A stretch of 64,000 bases of DNA, from assembly GCF_000826685.1 (NCBI RefSeq), contig NZ_JROO01000032.1, positions 1 to 64,000 of the forward strand, in the 5' to 3' direction. Origin of the DNA: Streptomonospora alba (GTDB taxonomy: Bacteria > Actinomycetota > Actinomycetes > Streptosporangiales > Streptosporangiaceae). A program made the position numbers and the translations under genes. Within the stretch, counting starts at the first letter, position 1. Each line of letters starts with the position of its first letter. Positions 29,267 through 36,351 of this stretch are shown here, piece by piece. The notes beneath the pieces are model-generated. The model was not told the origin of the DNA. It saw only the letters and a program-made list of their open reading frames with translations, and did no database searches.

Positions 29267-30244
29267 TCAGTCGTCGGCGCGTACCTCGACGGATCCGGTC
29301 GTGGTGGAGACGGCGATCTGCGGCCCGCCGCCGTCGGCGGAGGTCTCGACGTCGATGTCCCGGTCGCCGGTCGCGGAGTCGCCGGTAACGCGGTACGCGC
29401 CCTCGGGGACCTGCACCTCGACCGATCCGGTGGTGGTGTCGACGTCCAGGCGGCGGAACTCCTCCACGGCCTCGACGTCGACCGAGCCCGTGGTGGTCTC
29501 GATCCGCGCCTCGGCGAACCCGGCGTCGAGTTCGACGCCGCCGGTCGTGGTCTCGATGTCGAACCGCTCGGCCGTGAACTCGTCGAGGTCCATCCGGCCG
29601 GTGGTGGTCTCGGCGGTGACGGTGCCGCCGCTGCCCTCGGCGTCGACGGAACCGGTGTTGGTCTCGACGTCCAGGTCGCCCTCGACACCGCTCAGGTCGA
29701 TGTCGCCGGTGGTGGTGGCCGCGTGGATCCCGCCGGAGAGGTTCTCGCCGCTGATCGAACCGGAGGCGCTCTCGGCGTCGACGCCGCCGGTCGTCCCCGC
29801 CAGTTCGATGTCGCCGGAGGTCGCCTCGACCGCCACCGCCGTGCCTTCGGGCACGCCGACGGAGTACTCGATCTCGCAGCCGCTGAAGAACCACGACCCG
29901 CTGCAGGAGACCTCGGCCTTGACCGTGCCGCCGTCCATGTCGAGCCGTTCGCGGGGTTCGGCGAGGGGGGTTCCGCGCAGCGTGCGCTCGACGGTGACCG
30001 CGTCGCCCTCGACGCGGTGAACCTCGACGTCGACGCCTGAACCGCTGTGGATCTCGACCTTCTTCGCTCCCGTGAAGTCGTCGCTGCGCGTGTCGCCGCC
30101 CACTTGGACGCTGCCGAAGGCGGCAAGCGCGCCGCCCAGCAGGACCGCCAGCGCCACGACGGCCCCGATGACCAGCCAGCCGGAGCGCCGGCCGCGCGGA
30201 ACCTTGCTGGATGCGGCGTAGAGCCCGCGTCCGGTGAATGTCAT
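29267..30244 (-). CDS. DUF4097 beta-repeat membrane-anchored protein
   Basis: 325 residues. A cytoplasmic Arg-rich start is followed by one membrane helix (about 22-44); the rest is outside. From about 135 a roughly 20-residue repeat recurs with TTTGSVDVE, TTTGGVELD and TTTGSVEVR cores, the mark of DUF4097 right-handed beta-solenoids. A Cys pair near 113/122 could form a disulfide. It is encoded 70 bases downstream of the response regulator and probably co-transcribed. The layout recalls LiaF-type sensors next to LiaSR-like pairs, but the domain differs. Confidence 0.88.
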   Translation of the reverse strand: MTFTGRGLYAASSKVPRGRRSGWLVIGAVVALAVLLGGALAAFGSVQVGGDTRSDDFTGAKKVEIHSGSGVDVEVHRVEGDAVTVERTLRGTPLAEPRERLDMDGGTVKAEVSCSGSWFFSGCEIEYSVGVPEGTAVAVEATSGDIELAGTTGGVDAESASGSISGENLSGGIHAATTTGDIDLSGVEGDLDVETNTGSVDAEGSGGTVTAETTTGRMDLDEFTAERFDIETTTGGVELDAGFAEARIETTTGSVDVEAVEEFRRLDVDTTTGSVEVQVPEGAYRVTGDSATGDRDIDVETSADGGGPQIAVSTTTGSVEVRADD

Positions 30245-30314
30245 GGTGCTTCCTTCCGGGGGATGTGCTCCCCTCTTGCTGCGGGGTTGGGCGGGACTGG
30301 TGGCCCGTGCGGGG

Positions 30315-30983
30315 TCAGGGTGCGGCGTCGCGGCGGTCGCCGCCGCGCAGGTACTCCAGGACCGCGCGCACCCGCCGGTGGTCGTGGTCGTCCTGGCCGA
30401 GGTCGAGCTTGGTGAAGATGGCGCGGATGTGCTTTTCCACGGCGCGTTCGGTGATGAACAGCTTGGCGGCGATCCCCGCGTTGTTGAGGCCTTCGGCCAT
30501 CGCGCCGAGCACGTCGTTCTCGCGCGGGCTCAACCGTTCGGCGGCGCTGTTCTCCCGGCGGCTGAGCAGCTGGGAGACCACTTCGGGATCGATGGCCGTA
30601 CCGCCGTCGGCGACACGGCGCAGCGTGCCGACGAACTCGTCGACGTCGGCCACGCGGTCCTTGAGCAGGTAGCCCACGCCGCCGGTGTCGTCGCCCAGCA
30701 GCTCGGCGGCGTAGCGGCTGACCACGTGCTGGGACAGCAGCAGCACCGCCACGCCGGGCCGCCGGCGGCGGATCTCGATCGCGGCCTGCAGACCTTCCTC
30801 GGAGAAGTCGGGCGGCATACGGATGTCGACCACGCACAGATCGAGGTCGGGGTGGGAGTCGACGGCGGCGAGCAGCTCGTCGGCGTCGCCCACGCAGGCG
30901 AGTGCCTCGATCCCGGCGTCCGCCAGGAGTTTGACCAGGCCGCTGCGCAGCAGCACGGAGTCCTCGGCGATGATGATGCGCAC
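30315..30983 (-). CDS. NarL/LuxR-family response regulator
   Basis: 222 residues. Receiver domain starts MRIIIAEDSVLLRSGL; phospho-acceptor Asp53 is in LCVVDIRMP and the conserved Lys in YLLKDRVADV. The C-terminal LuxR-type helix-turn-helix reads LSPRENDVLGAMAEGLNNAGIA...ERAVEKHI. The start is taken as GTG 30983, seven bases after GGGAGG; an ATG at 30989 overlaps the kinase stop but sits too close to that site. It is paired with the kinase gene immediately upstream. Confidence 0.95.
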   Translation of the reverse strand: MRIIIAEDSVLLRSGLVKLLADAGIEALACVGDADELLAAVDSHPDLDLCVVDIRMPPDFSEEGLQAAIEIRRRRPGVAVLLLSQHVVSRYAAELLGDDTGGVGYLLKDRVADVDEFVGTLRRVADGGTAIDPEVVSQLLSRRENSAAERLSPRENDVLGAMAEGLNNAGIAAKLFITERAVEKHIRAIFTKLDLGQDDHDHRRVRAVLEYLRGGDRRDAAP

Positions 30984-30985
30984 GA

Positions 30986-32359
30986 TCATGCCTCCCAGGG
31001 AATGTCGGCGGTGACGGCGGTGCCCCGGCCCGGTGGGCTGTGCACCGTGAGCGTTCCGTCGACGGCGTTGACCCGGTCCCACAGGCCGTAGAGGCCGGTA
31101 CCGGAATCGGGGTCGGGGTCGGGGTCGGCGCCGCCCTTGCCGTCGTCGTTGACGGTGATGCGCAGCAGGGCGCCGTCGTCGTGGGCCACGCGTTCGGCGC
31201 GGACCTCGACGCTTTCGGCTCCGGCGTGTTTGGCCACGTTGGCCAGCGCCTCGCAGACCACGTAGTAGGCGACGCCCTCGGCGCGGGCCGAGGGCCGCTC
31301 GTCCAGGTCCGCCCGCACGTGCACGGGCACCGGGCAGCGGCCGGCGGCCACCGGCAGCGCGGCCTCCAGACCGTGGTCGGTGAGGACGCGGGGGTGCAGG
31401 CCGCGGGCGACCTCGCGCAGCTCGGCCATCACCGCTTTGGCCTCGCCGCGGGCCTCGTCGATGAGGGCGCGCACCTCGTCGGGCTCGGACGCGCGCGTGC
31501 GCGCCCGGCTCAGCGCCATGGTCACCAGCAGCAGCCGCTGCTGCGCACCGTCGTGCAGGTCGCGTTCGATGCGGCGGCGCTCGGCCTCGGCCGCGTCGAC
31601 CATGCGCAGCCGGCTGTTCCGCACCTGGGCCAGGCGTCGGCGCATCACCATCTCGGGTGCGTCGAGCAGCAGCCGCCGGCTGACCTCGACCTCCAGGCGG
31701 ACCAGCGGCGGCACCGCCCACAGCCCCACGGCCGCGCCTACCGGCCCCAGGAACACCGCCGCCAAGGGCGCCGCCACGGACTCCAGCGAGCCGCTGACCA
31801 GCGCGTATCCCAGGCCGACCAGGGATCCCAGCGCAAGGGCCGTTCCGTAGACGACCAGCCCCAGTGCGATGCCGCCCAGGACCACGCCCTGGACGCCGGT
31901 CAGCGTGGCGCAGACGACCGCGGTCCAGGCGTCGCGGCCGTAGAGGTAGTCGAGACCGAGCAGCAGCCGCAGCGTCGGGTTGCGCGGCGGAGCGGCCGAC
32001 GGCTCTTCGGTGCGGGACTCGACGATGCCGAACACGTCCTCCAGGCGGTGGCGCTGGATGCGGCAGGCCAGCCGCCCGAGGAGGGTCCCGGCGGCCAGCA
32101 GCGGGACGGCGAGTGCGGCCAGGACCGGGATCGGGGGCAGGAGGCCCTCGGGCAGTCCTTCGAGGAGTCCGCTGGAGAAGCTCAGCACCAGCGCCACGGC
32201 GGGCAGGATCACCAGCAGGGCCGGGAGCAGGTAGCCGATGGACAGCGCGAAGGAGGTCAGCAGGTGGAGCAGGCCGAACAGCCTGTCCTTGACCGTCCCC
32301 GTCTCGGCGTCGCCGAGCCGGGCAGCGCCTGCCGTATCCTCGGCCGCCGCGCCCACCAT
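30986..32359 (-). CDS. Sensor histidine kinase (HisKA_3 type)
   Basis: 457 residues from ATG 32359, seven bases after GGAGG. Hydrophobic segments lie at about 28-60, 80-100, 147-190 and 197-220. The dimerisation/phosphotransfer helix is ERRRIERDLHDGAQQRLLL with His269. The ATPase domain contains CEALANVAKHAGA (N box) and an acidic insert DPDPDPDSGTGLYGL before the G box. There is no large extracellular domain, so the signal is probably sensed in the membrane, as in LiaS/DesK-like kinases. Its stop overlaps the regulator's start region. Confidence 0.95.
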   Translation of the reverse strand: MVGAAAEDTAGAARLGDAETGTVKDRLFGLLHLLTSFALSIGYLLPALLVILPAVALVLSFSSGLLEGLPEGLLPPIPVLAALAVPLLAAGTLLGRLACRIQRHRLEDVFGIVESRTEEPSAAPPRNPTLRLLLGLDYLYGRDAWTAVVCATLTGVQGVVLGGIALGLVVYGTALALGSLVGLGYALVSGSLESVAAPLAAVFLGPVGAAVGLWAVPPLVRLEVEVSRRLLLDAPEMVMRRRLAQVRNSRLRMVDAAEAERRRIERDLHDGAQQRLLLVTMALSRARTRASEPDEVRALIDEARGEAKAVMAELREVARGLHPRVLTDHGLEAALPVAAGRCPVPVHVRADLDERPSARAEGVAYYVVCEALANVAKHAGAESVEVRAERVAHDDGALLRITVNDDGKGGADPDPDPDSGTGLYGLWDRVNAVDGTLTVHSPPGRGTAVTADIPWEA

Positions 32360-32596
32360 CGCCACCCCTCCCCGTCCGGTGGCCCCGAAAGGTCCTCCTG
32401 TGGTGCTATCAAACTTAGGAGGCGTGGCTACCGGCGCGCCATGACGCGACCACGCCGCGGGAGGGTCGTGCTAGCCCTACCGTGTCAGCGCGGACCCCCT
32501 AGTCTCGCACTTTCGAGGGAGACAGGCGGATCGGACCCGCTTGCGCGTGCGTTATCGAACTTTCCCTGTGCATCTGCGAGGTGTAGATTCCAGGGC

Positions 32597-33007
32597 GTGC
32601 AGACTTTTCGGATCAGCGAGGTAGCCGGCCTGGCGGGGGTCAGCGGCGACACGGTCCGCCGCTGGATCGACTCCGGGCGGCTACCCGCCGCACGCGGCCC
32701 CCACGGGCACCGCACCGTCGACGGCGCCGACCTCGCCGCGTTCCTGCGGGCCGATGTCCCCGACGATCCGGCGCGCCAGGTGTCCTCGGCGCGCAACCGG
32801 TTCCGCGGCCTGGTGACCGCGGTCCGCCGCGACGGGGTGATGGCTCAGGTCGAGATCCAGGCCGGGCCGCACCGCGTGGTGTCGTTGATGAGCCGCGAAG
32901 CGGCCGACGAGCTGGGGTTGGACGTCGGATCGGTGGCCGCCGCGATCGTGAAGTCGACCCACGTCGTCGTCGAGAACGAGCCGGTGCGGGGACAGCGCCA
33001 TGGATAG
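32597..33007 (+). CDS. Helix-turn-helix / TOBE (Mop) molybdate-responsive regulator
   Basis: 136 residues from GTG 32597. Residues 1-50 are a MerR/excisionase-type helix-turn-helix (FRISEVAGLAGVSGDTVRRW). Residues 70-132 are a TOBE/Mop molybdate-binding domain (SARNRFRGLVTAVRRDGVMAQVEIQ...SREAADELGLDVGSVAAAIVKSTHV). This pairing is the actinobacterial counterpart of ModE and is usually placed next to modABC. Its last eight bases overlap the modA start, so translation is coupled. It probably senses molybdate and represses the operon. Confidence 0.9.
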   Translation: MQTFRISEVAGLAGVSGDTVRRWIDSGRLPAARGPHGHRTVDGADLAAFLRADVPDDPARQVSSARNRFRGLVTAVRRDGVMAQVEIQAGPHRVVSLMSREAADELGLDVGSVAAAIVKSTHVVVENEPVRGQRHG

Positions 33008-33776
33008 GCGCCGTGCCGCGGCCGCCGCGGCGGGACTGCTGCTGGCGGCGCTCGCCGCCTGCGCGCCGGTGGAGGAGGGCGGCGGGCCGGGCGGTGCGCA
33101 GGCGCAGCGGACCCTCACCGTGTTCGCCGCGGCGTCGCTGACCGAGGTCTTCGAGGAACTCGGGGAGCGCTTCGAGCGGGACCGCCCCGACATCCGCGTG
33201 GAGTTCAACTTCGCCGGCAGCTCGGACCTGGCCAACCAGATCGGCGAGGGCGCGCCCGCCGACGTGTTCGCCTCGGCCGACAGCCGCACCATGCGGGCGG
33301 CCGCCGACGGGGGCCGCACCGCCACGGACCCCGCGGTATTCGTCCGCAACACCCTGCGCATCGCCGTGCCCCCGGACAACCCGGCCGGCATCGAATCCCT
33401 GTCCGACCTGTCCGATCCCGGCGTCAAGGTCGCCCTGTGCGCCGAGGAGGTGCCCTGCGGAGCGGCGGCGGCCGAAGCGCTCGGGGCCGCCGGCGTGAAC
33501 GTGACACCGGTCTCGCGCGAGCGCGACGTCAAGGCGGCGCTGACCAAGACCGAGCTCGGCGAGGTCGACGCCGCGCTGGTCTACCGCACCGACGTCCGCG
33601 CGAGCGGGGAGGCGGAGGGGATCGCCTTCCCCGAGGCGAAACAGGCCGCCAACGACTACAGCATCGCCGTGCTTACCGGCGCCGAGCAGACCGGGCCGGC
33701 GCGCGCGTGGATGGAGCTGGTCCTCTCCGACGAGAGCGCCGAGGTCTTCGATGACGCGGGCTTCACCGCCGTCTGA
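33000..33776 (+). CDS. modA: Molybdate-binding lipoprotein ModA
   Basis: 258 residues. Signal peptide with lipobox LAAC; mature fold starts TLTVFAAASLTEVFEELGERF, which together with FNFAGSSDLANQI supplies the oxyanion-binding Ser residues seen in ModA. GAPADVFASAD and the Tyr in LVYRTDV are also family hallmarks. It captures molybdate (or tungstate) outside the membrane. It overlaps the regulator gene at its 5' end and modB by 26 bases at its 3' end. Confidence 0.95.
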   Translation: MDRRRAAAAAAGLLLAALAACAPVEEGGGPGGAQAQRTLTVFAAASLTEVFEELGERFERDRPDIRVEFNFAGSSDLANQIGEGAPADVFASADSRTMRAAADGGRTATDPAVFVRNTLRIAVPPDNPAGIESLSDLSDPGVKVALCAEEVPCGAAAAEALGAAGVNVTPVSRERDVKAALTKTELGEVDAALVYRTDVRASGEAEGIAFPEAKQAANDYSIAVLTGAEQTGPARAWMELVLSDESAEVFDDAGFTAV

Positions 33777-34584
33777 GGCGGCCGGGGGCCGCCTGCGCGT
33801 GCGCGCGGGCCGGTTCCCGTGGCTGCTCGTCGTGCCCGCCCTGATCGGGCTGGCGTTCCTCGTCCTGCCGTTCGCCGGACTGCTGGCCCGCGCGCCGTGG
33901 GCGACGCTGGGCACCAGGCTGCTGCTGCCCGAGGTGCGCGGAGCGCTGTGGCTGTCGCTGACCACCGCCACCGCCGCCACCGCGGTCGCGGTGGTGCTGG
34001 GGGTGCCGCTGGCCTGGCTGCTGGCGCGCGCCGAGTTCCCCGGCCGCCGCGTGGCGCGCGCCCTGGTGACGGTGCCGCTGGTGATCCCGCCCGTCGTCGG
34101 CGGTGTCGCGCTGCTGCTGGCACTGGGCAGGCGCGGGATCCTCGGGCGCCACCTCGACGAGTGGTTCGGCCTGACCCTGCCGTTCACTCCGGTCGCGGTG
34201 GTGATCGCGCAGGTGTTCGTGGCGATGCCGTTCCTGGTCATCAGCGTCGAAGGTGCGCTGCGGGGCGCCGACCGGCGCTACGAGGAGGCCGCCGCCACCC
34301 TCGGCGCGTCGCGGGCCGTCGTCTTCCGGCGGGTCACCCTGCCGATGGTGGGGCCCGGCGTCCTCGCGGGGGCGGTACTGGCCTGGGCGCGGGCGCTGGG
34401 CGAGTTCGGCGCCACCATCACCTTCGCCGGCAACTTCCCCGGGCGCACCCAGACCATGCCGCTGGCGATCTATCTGGCCATGCAGGAGAGCCCGGAGTCG
34501 GCGATCGTGCTCAGCCTGGTGCTGCTGGGTGTGTCGCTGTTGATCCTGGTGGCGCTGCGCGACCGGTGGGTGGGGGCGGTGTGA
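33751..34584 (+). CDS. modB: Molybdate ABC transporter permease ModB
   Basis: 277 residues, about six membrane helices. The EAA coupling loop is YEEAAATLGASRAVVFRRVTLP, followed by the ModB hallmark ARALGEFGATITFAGNFPGRTQT. The start lies inside the last 26 bases of modA and the stop overlaps the modC GTG (GTGA). Confidence 0.95.
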   Translation: MTRASPPSEAAGGRLRVRAGRFPWLLVVPALIGLAFLVLPFAGLLARAPWATLGTRLLLPEVRGALWLSLTTATAATAVAVVLGVPLAWLLARAEFPGRRVARALVTVPLVIPPVVGGVALLLALGRRGILGRHLDEWFGLTLPFTPVAVVIAQVFVAMPFLVISVEGALRGADRRYEEAAATLGASRAVVFRRVTLPMVGPGVLAGAVLAWARALGEFGATITFAGNFPGRTQTMPLAIYLAMQESPESAIVLSLVLLGVSLLILVALRDRWVGAV

Positions 34585-35675
34585 CGGAACAGGAGACGGG
34601 TTCCACCGGCGGCGAGGACGCCGGGGCGGGACTGGACGCGCGCTTGGCGCTCGACAGGGGCGCGTTCCGGCTGGACGCGGCGCTGCGGGCGCGCCCCGGC
34701 GAGGTCGTGGCGGTGCTGGGACCCAACGGATCGGGCAAGTCGACCGCGCTGCGGGCGCTGGCCGGGCTGGAGTCGCTGGCGGCCGGGCGGATCGTGCTCG
34801 GCGGCGAGGACATCACCACCATGCCGGCCGAGCGCCGCCCCGTCGGCATGGTGTTCCAGGACTACCTGCTCTTCGGCCACCTCGACGCGCTGGACAACGT
34901 CGCCTTCGGCCCCCGCTGCCAGGGCGCCGGCCGCGCCGAGGCGCGCGCCCGCGCCGCCGAGCTGCTGGAGCGGATGGGGCTGGCCGAGTATGCGAACGCG
35001 CGCCCGGGTGCGCTCTCCGGCGGGCAGGCGCAGCGGGTCGCGCTGGCGCGCGCGCTGGCGGTGCGCCCCCGGCTGCTGCTGCTCGACGAACCGCTGGCCG
35101 CGCTGGACGTGCACGCTCGCGCGTCGGTCCGCTCCGAGCTGCGTCGCCGCCTCGCCGACCTCGATTGCGCGACGGTGCTGGTCACCCACGACCCGCTCGA
35201 CGCGATGGTGCTCGCCGACCGGATCACGGTGCTCGAAGCGGGCGCAGTCGTGCAGGAGGGCCCGCCCGGTGAGGTCGCCCAGCATCCCCGCACCGCCTAC
35301 GTCGCGCGGCTGGTGGGCCTCAATCTGTACCGGGGACATGCCCGCGGCACCCGCGTGGCCGTGGCGGGCGCGGCGCAGGGGGAGCACGCGGAGGTGTCGC
35401 TGTCCGAGCGCCGGGAAGGCGAGGTCTTCGTCGCGTTCCCGCCGCGCTCCGTCGCCTTGTACCGGGAGCGGCCCGACGGCACGCCGCGCAATCTGTGGCG
35501 GCTGCGCATCGACGGTGTGGAGCGGTTCGGCGACCAGGTGCGGGTTCACCTGGACGGCGACTTCCCGCTGCTGGCCGACATCACCCCCGAAGCTCTGGCC
35601 GAGCTGGAGCTGGGCGGCGGCGTCGAGGTATGGGCGGGTGTGAAGGCGACCGAGGTCCGCTGCTACCCGGCGTAG
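34581..35675 (+). CDS. modC: Molybdate ABC transporter ATPase ModC
   Basis: 364 residues from GTG 34581. Walker A GPNGSGKS (47-54), Q-loop VFQDYLLFGH, signature LSGGQAQ (145-151), Walker B LLLLDE (165-170) and switch His in LVTHDP. The C-terminal 80 or so residues form a TOBE/Mop-like molybdate-sensing domain. It energises import through ModB; the C-domain may give substrate inhibition as in archaeal ModC. It is the last gene of the operon. Confidence 0.95.
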   Translation: MTEQETGSTGGEDAGAGLDARLALDRGAFRLDAALRARPGEVVAVLGPNGSGKSTALRALAGLESLAAGRIVLGGEDITTMPAERRPVGMVFQDYLLFGHLDALDNVAFGPRCQGAGRAEARARAAELLERMGLAEYANARPGALSGGQAQRVALARALAVRPRLLLLDEPLAALDVHARASVRSELRRRLADLDCATVLVTHDPLDAMVLADRITVLEAGAVVQEGPPGEVAQHPRTAYVARLVGLNLYRGHARGTRVAVAGAAQGEHAEVSLSERREGEVFVAFPPRSVALYRERPDGTPRNLWRLRIDGVERFGDQVRVHLDGDFPLLADITPEALAELELGGGVEVWAGVKATEVRCYPA

Positions 35676-35892
35676 CCGATACCGCGGGGCGTCCGGCGCG
35701 ACCCCACGCCGCCGCGCCCGTCCACTGCGGCACCCGCGCCGCGGACGACCACGGGAAACCGCAGGTAAAACCCCTACTCACGCCGGGCGCACCGATCGGC
35801 CCGCGCGCCCTCGCGGTACTGGAGGTGCCGTCTCACGCTCATTACAGTGAACACCGTCAGTAACCAATGAATCGCACACGAGGGGATTCTCC

Positions 35893-36270
35893 GTGTCCTT
35901 GAAACGCACTGTCGCCGCCGGCTCCCTGACCGCCGCCGCGGGCGCCGCCATCGCACTCTTCAGCGCCGGGGCCGCACAGGCCGACGACGCGAAGGGCTAC
36001 GACGGCTACCACTCGGACGCGCACTCGGCGAGCATGCAGACCGCCGACGCCGGCCACGGCTACGACCGCCTGCTCGGGCTCCCGGGGGAGCAGGACGAGC
36101 AGGACCGGCACACTGCCGGCAAGGGCCATGACGGGTACCACGGCCACCACGGCGACCACCGGGCCGCCGACCGCGGCCACGACGACCACCACGGTCACGA
36201 CGGCTACTACGGCCACCACGGCGACGACCGCGGCCACGACGAGCACAAGGGGTACGGCAAGGGAGACTGA
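35893..36270 (+). CDS. Small secreted His/Asp/Gly-rich protein
   Basis: 125 residues from GTG 35893. A signal peptide ends at GAAQA-DD near residue 30. The mature half is low complexity: HDGYHGHHGDH, GHDDHHGHDGYYGHHGDD and similar, with about 25% His and no Cys. Such composition suggests binding of a transition metal (Ni, Zn, Cu) or a hydrated surface polymer; nothing else can be said. It lies 217 bases after modC, in its own unit with a terminator. Confidence 0.75.
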   Translation: MSLKRTVAAGSLTAAAGAAIALFSAGAAQADDAKGYDGYHSDAHSASMQTADAGHGYDRLLGLPGEQDEQDRHTAGKGHDGYHGHHGDHRAADRGHDDHHGHDGYYGHHGDDRGHDEHKGYGKGD

Positions 36271-36297
36271 CCCGCGCGGATACGGGTTGGACGCGGT

Positions 36298-36330
36298 GCG
36301 TCCCGCCGCAGCACGCGGGCGGCGGGACGC
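36298..36330. terminator. Terminator between His-rich protein and PrsW-like gene
   Basis: GCGTCCCGCCG (36298-36308) and its complement (36320-36330) form an 11-base stem in the 81-base convergent gap. Confidence 0.7.
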
Positions 36331-36351
36331 CCTCCCGGTACCGATCCGGCC

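Noticed and set aside
35960-36270. CRISPR-like or tandem DNA repeat in the His-rich gene
   Set aside because: Repeats are irregular codon-level repeats of His/Gly/Asp within a coding frame, with no constant spacer.
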